Shown here: piece by piece, positions 18,291 to 27,611 of the stretch
Layout: every line of letters starts with the position of its first letter
Position numbering within the stretch: position 1 is the stretch's first letter
Assembly: GCA_027485915.1 (NCBI GenBank)
Contig: JAIXQA010000001.1
Span: 62,001-126,000, forward strand
Reading direction: 5' to 3'
Length of the DNA: 64,000 bases
From: Alphaproteobacteria bacterium
GTDB taxonomy: Bacteria; Pseudomonadota; Alphaproteobacteria; Caulobacterales; Aquidulcibacteraceae
Notes under the pieces: model-generated
What the model was told of the DNA's origin: nothing
The model's database searches: none
Seen by the model: only the letters and a program-made list of their open reading frames with translations
Translations under genes and position numbers: made by a program

Positions 18291-20318
18291 ATGATCGCAG
18301 AACTCGGACACTTCCTCATCTTTCTCGCGCTTTTTGCCAGCTTTGCGCAGGCCATAGCTGGATTATGGGGCGGTCACGCCCGCGACGGCCGCTTTGCGGC
18401 CATGTCGAAAGCCGCTTCTGACATTGCAACGCTGAGCATCACGCTCGCCTTCTTTGCGCTTATGAGTGCCTTTGTCCGATCAGACTTTTCTGTCGAGAAC
18501 GTGGCTACCAACAGCCATACCCTAAAGCCCATGTTGTATAAGATCGCTGGTACTTGGGGCAATCATGAAGGATCCATGGTGTTGTGGTGCCTGATTTCGG
18601 CTGGTTTTGGCTGGATGTTAGCCCATTTCTCCAAAGGTTTGCGCTGGGATTTGCGTTCGCGCGCCGTCGGCGTTCAAGGTCTGTTGACGGCAGTCATGAT
18701 GGCCTATTTGGCCTTCGCCTCGAACCCGTTTGTTCGGTTGGATCCAGCACCCTTGCAAGGAGCGGGGCTAAACCCATTGTTGCAGGATCCATCCTTGGCA
18801 GCCCACCCGCCCTTTTTGTATTTGGGCTATGTAGGTTCTTCGGTGGTCTTCTCATTGGCTGTCGCCGCTTTGCTAGAGGGCCGTGTCGACGCCGCTTGGG
18901 CAAGATGGGTACGGCCTTGGGCATTGGCGTCTTGGACGTTTCTGACGATCGGGATCACACTGGGTTCCTACTGGGCCTATTATGAACTCGGTTGGGGCGG
19001 TTGGTGGTTCTGGGATCCTGTCGAAAATGCCAGCTTCATGCCGTGGCTCTTGGGGGCTGCACTTTTACATTCGGCCATTGTTACTGAAAAACGTGGCGGC
19101 CTCGCCAGTTGGACCGTCTTGCTGGCAATTCTGACGTTTTCTTTGTCCCTACTGGGGACTTTCTTGGTTCGTTCGGGGGTTTTAACTTCGGTCCACGCCT
19201 TTGCCCTCGACCCAGAGCGTGGTTTCATCATTTTGATGATCCTTGCAGCCTTTACTGGCGGTGCCTTGACCCTGTTTGCTTGGCGCGGCCCAAGTCTCGG
19301 CTCTGATCGTGGGCTGTTTGCCCCAATCAGTCGGGAAGGGGCTCTGGTTTTAAACAATTTGTTCCTGACCGTGGCAACCGCCACCGTATTGGTGGGGACG
19401 CTCTACCCACTTTTAGGCGAGGCTGTTTTCAAGCGTGCATTGTCCGTTGGCCCGCCTTACTTCAACCTGACCTTCACCCCGCTTATGGCATTGGTCCTCA
19501 TCGCTTTGCCGATTGCCCCCTATTTGGCGTGGAAGCGGGGGGATTTGGCCGCCGTGCTGCAACGTTTGTGGGTCGCAGCCGCTTTGACCGCTTTGGCTAT
19601 CACCTTGAGCGTGGCTTTGATGGGCGGGAAAGCTTTAGCGGCAATCGGCATTGGGCTTGGGACTTGGCTCGTCTGCGGCTCGATCGCAGAAGTCTTGGAC
19701 CGCGTTCGATTTGGCAAATTGCCCGCACCACAAGTCTGGGCCCGCGTCAAAGGCTTGCAGCGCGCGGCTTGGGGCATGACGGTCGCACATTTGGGCATGG
19801 GCGTCTTCGTGCTGGGCGCAGTATCAGAGACCGCGTTCCGCATCGAACATACCGCTTCCCTTGCCTTGGGCGAACAAACCAGTTTCGCAGGCCGAACGGT
19901 AACTCTGAAGGCTGTTACCGCTGAAGAGGGGCCCAATTATTACGCCGATCGGGCTGAATTAATTGTCACCGATGGCAAGCGCGAGTTGGTTTTGACCCCA
20001 GAGCGACGCTTTTATCCCGCCGCCCGTATGCCAACCACTGAAGTGGCGTTGCGTTCATCCTTGGCGGGCGACGTTTATGCAGCTTTGGGGGATCCGGCCG
20101 AGATCAACGGTCGCATGGCTTGGACCGTCCGGATGTATTGGAACCCGCTTGTGGTTGCCATTTTCGGCGGTGCTTTCCTAATGGCCCTTGGCGGCGCGAT
20201 TAGTTTAACCGATCGCCGCTTGCGGATTGGTGCCCCGCAACCGGCGAAGCCCAAGCGTGGCGGAGCAGCGACACCACCACCGACCGATGCCGCAAGTGCT
20301 GGAGTCGCCGCTGAATGA
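18291..20318 (+). CDS. ccmF: Heme lyase subunit CcmF (CycK)
   Basis: A 675-residue polytopic protein of the CcmF/NrfE family. The tryptophan-rich heme-handling motif WGGWWFWDPVENASFMPWL is present, as are KIAGTWGNHEGSMVLW and the HPPFLYLGYVG segment with its conserved His. Many membrane helices and a late periplasmic domain (about residues 530-620) match the family. It attaches heme to apocytochrome together with CcmH and CcmI. Its stop overlaps ccmH by four bases. A Pro/Ala-rich cytoplasmic tail ends the protein. Confidence 0.97.
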   Translation: MIAELGHFLIFLALFASFAQAIAGLWGGHARDGRFAAMSKAASDIATLSITLAFFALMSAFVRSDFSVENVATNSHTLKPMLYKIAGTWGNHEGSMVLWCLISAGFGWMLAHFSKGLRWDLRSRAVGVQGLLTAVMMAYLAFASNPFVRLDPAPLQGAGLNPLLQDPSLAAHPPFLYLGYVGSSVVFSLAVAALLEGRVDAAWARWVRPWALASWTFLTIGITLGSYWAYYELGWGGWWFWDPVENASFMPWLLGAALLHSAIVTEKRGGLASWTVLLAILTFSLSLLGTFLVRSGVLTSVHAFALDPERGFIILMILAAFTGGALTLFAWRGPSLGSDRGLFAPISREGALVLNNLFLTVATATVLVGTLYPLLGEAVFKRALSVGPPYFNLTFTPLMALVLIALPIAPYLAWKRGDLAAVLQRLWVAAALTALAITLSVALMGGKALAAIGIGLGTWLVCGSIAEVLDRVRFGKLPAPQVWARVKGLQRAAWGMTVAHLGMGVFVLGAVSETAFRIEHTASLALGEQTSFAGRTVTLKAVTAEEGPNYYADRAELIVTDGKRELVLTPERRFYPAARMPTTEVALRSSLAGDVYAALGDPAEINGRMAWTVRMYWNPLVVAIFGGAFLMALGGAISLTDRRLRIGAPQPAKPKRGGAATPPPTDAASAGVAAE

Positions 20319-20797
20319 AGCGCTTGCGCCGCCCTTTCTTGTTAATGGCGTGGCTGGTTTTGCTTGCCACGCCAATGAGCGTTGAGGCGGTTGAAGCGCC
20401 CTTGAGCGATCCAGCGCTTGAGACCCGTGCCCAAAAGCTTGCACGAGAGATACGCTGCGTTGTTTGCGAGAACGAACCTGTCGCCTTGTCGTCCGCTGAA
20501 ATTGCTGTCGACATGCGCAAAGCCATTCGGGAGCGGATTGCAGCAGGGGACAGCGATGCTCAAGTTCGCCGTTTCTTTGCGGAGCGCTATGGCGAGTTTG
20601 TGTTGCTTCGACCCCGAATTGGCGCCGATACACTTGCGCTTTGGGGCGCGCCCCTTGCCCTGCTGCTTCTCGGTGGGCTCGGCCTATATTTTGCTAGTCT
20701 GCGCGGCCAAACCGCTACCACAGAGGGTCCGACCATTGACGATGAACAAGCAATGGCTGCCCTCAAAGAGTTTGAGCACAAGTCTAAAACAGACTAA
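20315..20797 (+). CDS. ccmH: Cytochrome c maturation thiol protein CcmH (CycL)
   Basis: A 160-residue protein with a signal peptide (about residues 1-26), the thiol motif Cys48-Val-Val-Cys51 in REIRCVVCENEP, and one C-terminal membrane helix (about 107-127). It keeps apocytochrome CxxCH thiols reduced before heme ligation. No ccmG/dsbE gene lies between ccmF and ccmH, which is the arrangement of rhizobial cycHJKL operons, so the reductant for this protein must be encoded elsewhere. Confidence 0.95.
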   Translation: MKRLRRPFLLMAWLVLLATPMSVEAVEAPLSDPALETRAQKLAREIRCVVCENEPVALSSAEIAVDMRKAIRERIAAGDSDAQVRRFFAERYGEFVLLRPRIGADTLALWGAPLALLLLGGLGLYFASLRGQTATTEGPTIDDEQAMAALKEFEHKSKTD

Positions 20798-20838
20798 TCG
20801 GCCAATCTAACAGCAAGTTCATCTGCAAAGCTGCTTTC

Positions 20839-20852
20839 TTACATCATTGTAA
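20839..20852. promoter_or_regulatory. Possible operator: inverted repeat before the HtrA gene
   Basis: TTACA-TCAT-TGTAA is a perfect 5-bp inverted repeat in the 150-base gap between ccmH and the HtrA gene, about 100 bases ahead of the latter's start. It could bind a dimeric regulator such as the OmpR-type protein encoded two genes downstream. This is short enough to arise by chance and no second copy was seen. Confidence 0.25.
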
Positions 20853-20947
20853 TGTTTTGGCCATGGTCTGGCCATCTTCGGCCTGCCATAGTGTAATCAA
20901 CGCGCGGTTCGAATGGCGGGCCGTGGCACACTGCAGGATGAAGTTTC

Positions 20948-22561
20948 ATGTCGTTGGATAAGCAAGGTGAAGATCAGACCATCCATTCTGGCCAGGTAGC
21001 ACAGAAGACGAAGGCACACCGTTTTCTGCGGCGTCCGGTCCTGACTGGGGCGGCGGCATTGGCATTGGGTGTAGCCGCGTTTGGCGCTGGTCAGATTTTG
21101 TCGCCAAGCCTGTCCACTGCCCAACAGATTAAAACCCAAGCGCCTAAGGCTGCGGCAACTCTCCCTGGCTTTGCCGATTTGGTTGACCGCGTGTCCCCGG
21201 CGGTGGTGTCGCTTGAAGTCGTCGCAATTGCCGAGGACGATCAGCGCGGACCATCGGCAGATGATCTTGAGGGCATGCCCCCACAATGGCGCCGTTTCTT
21301 CGAGCAAATGCCAAACCAGCGCGGCAATGCACGTCCGCGTGAACAGCGCGGCGGCGGCTCTGGCTTCTTCATCACATCGACCGGTTTTATCGTTACCAAC
21401 AATCATGTGGTGGAAAAGGCCAAGGAAATTACCGCCACTTTAAAAGATGGTCGCGAATTGAAGGCCACGGTTGTCGGTCGCGATGAGCGCACCGACTTGG
21501 CAGTTTTGAAAGTCGAAGGCGGCAGCTTCCCATATGTTCAATTCGCGCCTGAAGCCCGCGTCCGCGTCGGGGATTGGGTTGTTGCGATCGGTAACCCATT
21601 TGGCTTGGGAGGTACAGCAACTGCCGGCATCGTCTCGGCCTTGGGTCGCGATATCCGCGGCGAAGGCAATATTGCCGACTTCATTCAGATCGACGCGCCG
21701 ATTAACCCCGGTAATTCCGGTGGTCCGACCTTTGATATGAGTGGTCGCGTCATTGGCGTGAACACGGCAATCTTCTCCCGCTCGGGCGGTAATGTTGGGA
21801 TTGGCTTTGCTATTCCTGCTTCCCTCGCGGACCGCACAACCAAGCAGATCATGGAGCAGGGCAAAGTCACCTATGGCTGGCTCGGCGTTTTGATCCAAGA
21901 TGTCAGCCGCGAAATGGCCGATAGCTGGGGCCTCGGCAGCGATGCCAAGGGCGCCATGATCGGGGGCGTCACGCCCGGCGCACCTGCCGCCAAAGCTGGC
22001 TTGAAACGCGGCGATGTCGTGCTGTCGTTCAATGGTCAAAAGATAGAAGGCTCTGCCGATCTGACACGCCGCGTAGGCCAAACCCGTGTTGGTGAAGTGG
22101 TTCGCTTGGATGTTGTGGACGCAAAGGGCAATCGTCGAACCGTGCCGGTTACCATTATGGCCCGTCCGTCTGAGCAGCAATTAAACCAAGGCGACCCCGC
22201 GCAGGGGGCAGATGCAGCCCAAGCACCAAGTGCCGCAACCAATGCTCTCGGCCTCAGCGTCGGTCCTCTATCCGCACAAGCCCGGACGCGTCTGCGCCTG
22301 CCTGCCAATGAAGCGGGTGTCTTGATTTTAGAAGTTGACCCAGATTCGCGCGCCGCGGAGCGTGGCGTTCGTGCTGGCGATGCGATCTTGACGGCCAACG
22401 GCCAAGAAGTGCGCTCTGCCGAAGAATTGGATGCAGCGATCGAGGCAGCTCGGGCCGCTGGTCGTTCCTTCATTGGGCTGTTTATTCAAAGCCAAAGCGG
22501 CGTCGGCGGGTTTGTCCCGCTGCCACTCGAGGCTGCGCCTAAGCCTGAGCCCAAGAAGTAA
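20948..22561 (+). CDS. Do-family serine protease/chaperone (HtrA/DegP)
   Basis: A 537-residue periplasmic protease. An N-terminal membrane/signal segment (about residues 29-50, after a charged 28-residue leader) is followed by a trypsin-like domain with triad His153 (VTNNHVVEK), Asp183 (ERTDLAVLKV) and Ser257 (NPGNSGGP), then two PDZ domains (about 300-400 and 425-525). It degrades or refolds misfolded envelope proteins. It sits directly before a response regulator and histidine kinase, with only 24 bases to the former, so one transcript is likely. The same order after cycHJKL is, as far as I recall, also found in rhizobia. Confidence 0.95.
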   Translation: MSLDKQGEDQTIHSGQVAQKTKAHRFLRRPVLTGAAALALGVAAFGAGQILSPSLSTAQQIKTQAPKAAATLPGFADLVDRVSPAVVSLEVVAIAEDDQRGPSADDLEGMPPQWRRFFEQMPNQRGNARPREQRGGGSGFFITSTGFIVTNNHVVEKAKEITATLKDGRELKATVVGRDERTDLAVLKVEGGSFPYVQFAPEARVRVGDWVVAIGNPFGLGGTATAGIVSALGRDIRGEGNIADFIQIDAPINPGNSGGPTFDMSGRVIGVNTAIFSRSGGNVGIGFAIPASLADRTTKQIMEQGKVTYGWLGVLIQDVSREMADSWGLGSDAKGAMIGGVTPGAPAAKAGLKRGDVVLSFNGQKIEGSADLTRRVGQTRVGEVVRLDVVDAKGNRRTVPVTIMARPSEQQLNQGDPAQGADAAQAPSAATNALGLSVGPLSAQARTRLRLPANEAGVLILEVDPDSRAAERGVRAGDAILTANGQEVRSAEELDAAIEAARAAGRSFIGLFIQSQSGVGGFVPLPLEAAPKPEPKK

Positions 22562-22585
22562 TTAAGGCCAGCCGGGGGGTAACCG

Positions 22586-23257
22586 ATGCGTGTTCTGATT
22601 GTTGAAGATGCTGGGGAGACCGCACTTTATATGCGGCGTGCCTTGGAAGAAGCCGGCCACGTCGTCGATTTGGCCGCCGATGGCCCAACTGGCGAAATGA
22701 TGGCACGCGGCGGGGCATTTGATGTCTTGGTGTTCGACCGCATGTTGCCGCAAAAAGATGGTCTCAGCGTTGTGGCAGACTTACGCACTGCCGGCATTGC
22801 AACTCCGGTCTTGTTCTTATCGGCGTTAGGCGATGTGGAACATCGGGTCGAAGGCCTCAAAGCTGGTGGCGATGATTATCTGGCAAAGCCATACGCAGCG
22901 AGTGAGCTTATCGCCCGGGTTGAGGCTTTGGGTCGTCGGCATGAAGGGGGTGCGCCTTCGACGCACTTGAAAGTTGGCGAGTTGGAAATGGATCTGCTCG
23001 CCCGGGTTGTGCGTCGCGAAGGTCGGAAAATTGACATTCAGCCACGTGAATTCCGCTTGTTGGAATATCTGATGCGCAATGCCAACCAGGTGGTCACGCG
23101 GACGATGTTGCTGGAAAAAGTCTGGGACTATCATTTTGATCCTCAGACTAATGTCATCGATGTCCATGTGTCGCGCTTGCGGTCAAAAATTGACCGTGAG
23201 TTCGATAAACCCATGCTGCACACAGTGCGTGGTGCCGGGTATCGGCTCGAAGCTTAG
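22586..23257 (+). CDS. OmpR-family response regulator next to htrA
   Basis: A 223-residue regulator with a receiver domain (residues 1-115; phosphoacceptor Asp51 in DVLVFDRMLPQKDG, Lys in DDYLAKPYA) and a winged-helix output domain (about 125-222; IQPREFRLLEYLMRNANQVV). The acidic pocket reads IVEDAGE. It is flanked by htrA and a kinase on the same strand, resembling the FeuP-type regulators of alphaproteobacteria by position and length; that name is inference. Six bases separate it from the kinase. Confidence 0.93.
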   Translation: MRVLIVEDAGETALYMRRALEEAGHVVDLAADGPTGEMMARGGAFDVLVFDRMLPQKDGLSVVADLRTAGIATPVLFLSALGDVEHRVEGLKAGGDDYLAKPYAASELIARVEALGRRHEGGAPSTHLKVGELEMDLLARVVRREGRKIDIQPREFRLLEYLMRNANQVVTRTMLLEKVWDYHFDPQTNVIDVHVSRLRSKIDREFDKPMLHTVRGAGYRLEA

Positions 23258-23262
23258 AGCCG

Positions 23263-24720
23263 ATGTTCAAAAAACTGCTCTTGCCATTGCGGTCGCTGAT
23301 GCGCACCACAACGTTTCGCGTCGCTATGGCATTTGCAGGGCTGTTTGCAGGATTTGCGATCCTGTTGTTGGGCTTTCTTTATGCCACAACTGTTGGTCGG
23401 CTTGGACTAGAGGCAGACCGGTTTGCGCGCCGCGAATTATCCGAACTCGCCGATATTTGGCAGCGCCAAAGCATCGATGGCCTAAATATGGAAGTGATCC
23501 AGCGGGCGGCACGCGCCAGTGACTCGCTTTACGTGCTGGTCCAACCTGATGGCAAAGTCCTATCCGGCAATATTGATGGCGCGCCCCTCGATCTTTCCCA
23601 AATCGACAAGCCCGATCCAAACAGCACACTGCAGCCTGAACGAGCCGTCTCGGCTGGCTTCAGCTACGAACGCCCAGACCTAGAAAGCGGTAGGATTGAA
23701 CGTAGGCGCGCACGCGGCCTCTTCCTGGCTGGACCCGATGGCTTTGGTCTCTTTGTAGCTCGTGACTTGGGACCTGGCGTCCAAATTGCTGATCATGTCG
23801 CACGCGTTATCTGGATGGGCGGAGCAGGGGTATTAGCTTTTGCCCTTGTCGGCGGGTTTATGGCCGCACGACAAGCCGCAGGCCGCGTCGACGAGCTCAC
23901 ACGCACCACCCGAGCTGTTATGGCTGGTGACCTTAAGCGCCGTGCCGCCGTGCGCACAATCCGCCCTGGCGATGGCGACGAGTTCGATGATTTAACAGAG
24001 GATCTGAATGCAATGTTAGAGCGGATCGACCGCTTGGTCGCGGCAGCGCGGACCACGGGAGATTCTATCGCCCATGATTTGCGTTCGCCGCTCACACGGT
24101 TGCGCGCACGTCTGGAGGGGGCAGCAGCCAAGGCCAAATCCACCGAAGAATTACGCGACGCCATTGAAGACGCATTGATCCAATTAGATGGCGTGGTCGC
24201 CACCTTCAATGCGGTGCTACGTTTGTCGCGGCTAGAAGCCGGCGAAGGTGGGAAACTAGAGCCTTTGGATGTCAGTCTCCTACTTGGGCAACTGGCCGAT
24301 CTATTTGAGCCAGTTATTGAAGAGGCGGGCCTCGCCTTCACGGTCGAGATTGAGCCAGAGCTCATGATTATGGCCGACCGATCGCTTTTAGCCCAATCCA
24401 TCTCCAATCTCTTGGACAATGCGGTCAAATACACGCGCGAAGGTGAAGTGCGCCTGTCTGCCAAGCGTCTACCGGCCAATCAAATGTCGATCAGCGTCAG
24501 TGATAGCGGCAGTGGTATCCCTGTGGATAAGCGCGACCATGTTCTAGAACGGTTCGTGCGCTTGGATAGCGCGCGCTCACTGCCCGGTTCTGGTATCGGA
24601 CTCTCGTTAGCGGTGGCGATCGCAGAATTGCATGGTGGACGGTTAAGTTTGGCCGATGGGTTGCCGCGTGGCGATACATTTGGCCTAGAGGCGCGGCTAA
24701 TCCTGCCGCTCAAAGCCTAA
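23263..24720 (+). CDS. Sensor histidine kinase paired with the htrA-linked regulator
   Basis: A 485-residue kinase. Membrane helices lie at about residues 20-43 and 182-202 around a periplasmic domain of roughly 140 residues. HAMP (about 203-257) precedes the phosphoacceptor His271 in DSIAHDLRSPLTRLRARLEG. The catalytic domain carries SISNLLDNAVKYTREGE and GSGIGLSLAVAIAELHGG. The stop TAA overlaps the ATG of glnE by one base (TAATG). It probably senses the envelope state that HtrA relieves. Confidence 0.93.
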   Translation: MFKKLLLPLRSLMRTTTFRVAMAFAGLFAGFAILLLGFLYATTVGRLGLEADRFARRELSELADIWQRQSIDGLNMEVIQRAARASDSLYVLVQPDGKVLSGNIDGAPLDLSQIDKPDPNSTLQPERAVSAGFSYERPDLESGRIERRRARGLFLAGPDGFGLFVARDLGPGVQIADHVARVIWMGGAGVLAFALVGGFMAARQAAGRVDELTRTTRAVMAGDLKRRAAVRTIRPGDGDEFDDLTEDLNAMLERIDRLVAAARTTGDSIAHDLRSPLTRLRARLEGAAAKAKSTEELRDAIEDALIQLDGVVATFNAVLRLSRLEAGEGGKLEPLDVSLLLGQLADLFEPVIEEAGLAFTVEIEPELMIMADRSLLAQSISNLLDNAVKYTREGEVRLSAKRLPANQMSISVSDSGSGIPVDKRDHVLERFVRLDSARSLPGSGIGLSLAVAIAELHGGRLSLADGLPRGDTFGLEARLILPLKA

Positions 24721-27530
24721 TGGTTGCCATAAAATCACTAGGGACGTTAGCAGATGCGTTGGACGCTGCGCGCCTGGTTGCACCATATCTTGATCGATTA
24801 AGCCAAAGGCGAGCCGTTACAGCCAGCGCCATCTTGTCCGGACAGGTCAATCGAGTCTTGGCTACTAGTCTTGAGACTGCACAAAACGCCTCGGCATCTG
24901 GCATGGATGAGGCTATGGCGAGACTGCGTCAGGCAAAGATGGATACGCATCTGGCGTGTGCCCTCGGTGACTTGAGTGGACAATTAGAGCTAAGTGACGT
25001 CACGTCCGCCCTGTCGAGTCTAGCTGACCAAGTCACCCAAACGGCCATGATCTTGGCCAGTCGCAGTGCAGCCAGCCGCGATGCCGCAAGCTTTCTTTCT
25101 CCAGACAAAGTGCCCGGCCTGTTCATTATTGCGATGGGCAAGCATGGCGCGCATGAGCTCAATTATTCGAGCGACATTGATCTCGCCGCCTTTTTTGATC
25201 GCGATGCGTTTCGCCCAGATGATCAAGACGGGGCTAGCGGTGTGTGTGTGCGCCATGTGCAAGCCGTCTCGCGCATTCTCGAAGAGGTGACCCCAGAGGG
25301 TTATGTGTTTCGGGTTGACTGGCGGTTGCGGCCTGATCCGGCGTCGACTCCCGTTGCGGTGTCCTTGCGGGCTGCAGAAGCATATTATGAAAGCGTCGGC
25401 CAAAATTGGGAGCGGGCGGCCTTTATCAAAGCGCGTGCGATTGGCGGGGACTTTGAAGCCGCCAACGGTCTTTTATCGCATTTGCAGCCCTTTATCTGGC
25501 GCAAGAACCTCGACTTTGCCGCAATTGATGATGTGCAATCCATCCTGCGCCAAATCCATGCCGTTCGGCGTTCGACTGACTTGGATGACCCAGCCTTTGA
25601 CGTGAAATTGGGGCGAGGTGGTATTCGCGAGATAGAGTTTTTCGCCCAGACCCAACAACTTATCCTTGGCGGGCGCGACACAAGTTTGCGAGTACGAGGA
25701 ACGTTGCAAGCCTTAGACGCGCTGGTAGCTGCGGGCCGGATCGATGCCGCCGCACGCAATGATTTGGCACATGGTTATCGCTTCTTACGTGCGATCGAGC
25801 ACCGCATCCAAATGTTGGATGACGAACAGACACATAAACTGCCGACCGACCCCAATCGACGTGCGCGGGTGGCAGCCTTGTCTGGTCACGAGGACCTTGC
25901 CGCTCTTGACCGTGATATAAGGGCGTGTCGCGACATGGTTAGAAGCCGAGTTCGCGAGTTATTTCCCGATAGCAAGCCACTCTCAAGCCCGCTCGGATCT
26001 TTGGTTTTTACAGGTGTTGAAAACGACCCCGAGACAATTGAGACGATAGCTTCGTTAGGCTTCACCGAGCCAAGCCAGATCGCGCGCACCATACGCGCTT
26101 GGCACCACGGCCACATACCCGCAACTCGGACGGCGCGTGCACGCGAGCTTTTGACCGCTCTGACCCCAGATTTGCTACAAGCGATTGCTGCAACCGGCGA
26201 GGCCGATACCGGTTTTGTGCGGTTCCAAGATTTCTTTGCAGCCCTGCCAGCGGGCGTTCAGGTCTTATCCTTATTCAAGGCTGAACCCCTCATTTTAAAA
26301 GAGACTTGTGCGACTCTCGCCTTGGCACCGCGTTTGGGGGCCGCTTTGGCGCAGCGCCCTGCCATCTTGGATGCCATGCTCTCGCCCCGCTTTTCGGCAC
26401 CTTTATCTTTGGATGAACCACAAACCCGCCTCGACGTATTGAAAGCAGGAATGGCACATGCTCGAGGCTTTGAAGAATGTCTTGACGCGGTGCGGCGCGC
26501 ACATCGCGAAGAAATGTTCCGCATTGGTTTCCAGATTCTTCATGGCAGGGCAAAGGCCGATGAAGCGGGTAAGGCTTATTCGAACCTAGCCGAAGCAAGC
26601 ATTTCGGCGCTCTTACCAGTTGCTTATGAAGCCATGGCAGAGACACATGGCCATATTCCCGGGCGGGTCGCTGTATGCGCTTGGGGAAAGCTGGGCGGGC
26701 AGGAATTGGCGGCAGATTCTGACCTCGACTTGATGATCGTGTATGATGTTACTGATGCAGAGTGTGAGTCAGACGGCAAACGGCCCATCAGCGGCGAACA
26801 ATGGCACACCCGTTTGACCCAGCGCTTGGTTTCTGCACTTTCGGTTCAGACCGCAGAAGGCAGCCTCTATGACGTAGATATGCAGTTGCGACCCTCCGGG
26901 CGGGCGGGGCCAGTGGCTGTGCGACTGTCTGCTCTTGAACGCTATTACGATAACCAAGCTTGGACCTGGGAGTTTCAGGCTCTAACGCGCTTGCGGCCAG
27001 TTGCGGGGGATGCGAGCCTGATGGCTGAGATCGCTAGCCTTGCGCAAAAAGTGCTGCAAAAACCACGATCAACAAAGACCTTAGCGAATGAAGTTGTGGC
27101 GATGCGTGAGAAAATGGTCGCCGCTCACCCTGTGCGTGGCGGTTGGGACGTGAAACGTCAGCGAGGTGGTCTGATCGATCTGGAGTTTTTTGCACAATAT
27201 CATCAATTGCTGGCGGCAAGCTCCGGGCAGGCAGTCATCCATGCCAATACCATTGAAGCTATCAAAGCACTGGCCTCATTTGGATTCTTGGATCCAGAAG
27301 AGGCGGGTCGGCTGGTTCAGGCAGGAACGGTCCTGCAAAATGTCCGCCAACTCCTTGCCGTGGCAGCGGGCTCTGACTTTGAGCCGTCGCGCGCAGCAGC
27401 GGGGCTTACGCAGGCAGTGGCGCATTGCTTGGATGCACCAGACTTCACGACTGCAATGGCGATGTATGAGGATGCGCGCGCGCTGATCCAGCGCCATTTT
27501 AATCAGATTGCAGGCGTTGCGACGGAATAG
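24720..27530 (+). CDS. glnE: Glutamine synthetase adenylyltransferase/removase
   Basis: A 936-residue bifunctional enzyme that adenylylates and deadenylylates glutamine synthetase according to nitrogen status. Two nucleotidyltransferase domains are seen. The removase half has GKHGAHELNYSSDIDLAAFF (about residue 140-160), and the ligase half has WGKLGGQELAADSDLDLMIV (about 660-680). Each is followed by its helical GlnD-like domain (RGGIREIEFFAQ and RGGLIDLEFFAQ). The length is typical for the family. It overlaps the kinase gene by one base, which is unusual company for nitrogen control, but the pairing recurs in alphaproteobacteria. Confidence 0.96.
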   Translation: MVAIKSLGTLADALDAARLVAPYLDRLSQRRAVTASAILSGQVNRVLATSLETAQNASASGMDEAMARLRQAKMDTHLACALGDLSGQLELSDVTSALSSLADQVTQTAMILASRSAASRDAASFLSPDKVPGLFIIAMGKHGAHELNYSSDIDLAAFFDRDAFRPDDQDGASGVCVRHVQAVSRILEEVTPEGYVFRVDWRLRPDPASTPVAVSLRAAEAYYESVGQNWERAAFIKARAIGGDFEAANGLLSHLQPFIWRKNLDFAAIDDVQSILRQIHAVRRSTDLDDPAFDVKLGRGGIREIEFFAQTQQLILGGRDTSLRVRGTLQALDALVAAGRIDAAARNDLAHGYRFLRAIEHRIQMLDDEQTHKLPTDPNRRARVAALSGHEDLAALDRDIRACRDMVRSRVRELFPDSKPLSSPLGSLVFTGVENDPETIETIASLGFTEPSQIARTIRAWHHGHIPATRTARARELLTALTPDLLQAIAATGEADTGFVRFQDFFAALPAGVQVLSLFKAEPLILKETCATLALAPRLGAALAQRPAILDAMLSPRFSAPLSLDEPQTRLDVLKAGMAHARGFEECLDAVRRAHREEMFRIGFQILHGRAKADEAGKAYSNLAEASISALLPVAYEAMAETHGHIPGRVAVCAWGKLGGQELAADSDLDLMIVYDVTDAECESDGKRPISGEQWHTRLTQRLVSALSVQTAEGSLYDVDMQLRPSGRAGPVAVRLSALERYYDNQAWTWEFQALTRLRPVAGDASLMAEIASLAQKVLQKPRSTKTLANEVVAMREKMVAAHPVRGGWDVKRQRGGLIDLEFFAQYHQLLAASSGQAVIHANTIEAIKALASFGFLDPEEAGRLVQAGTVLQNVRQLLAVAAGSDFEPSRAAAGLTQAVAHCLDAPDFTTAMAMYEDARALIQRHFNQIAGVATE

Positions 27531-27611
27531 AGCATCTGATGCGTTTTAAATGCAGATCACGATTAAGCTCGGCCTTCTCCCCCAAGGCCAGCTGCACTGA
27601 GGAGCCCGATC

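Noticed and set aside
21440-22180. 246-codon minus-strand ORF inside the HtrA gene
   Set aside because: It is the antisense shadow of an HtrA gene with an intact catalytic triad.
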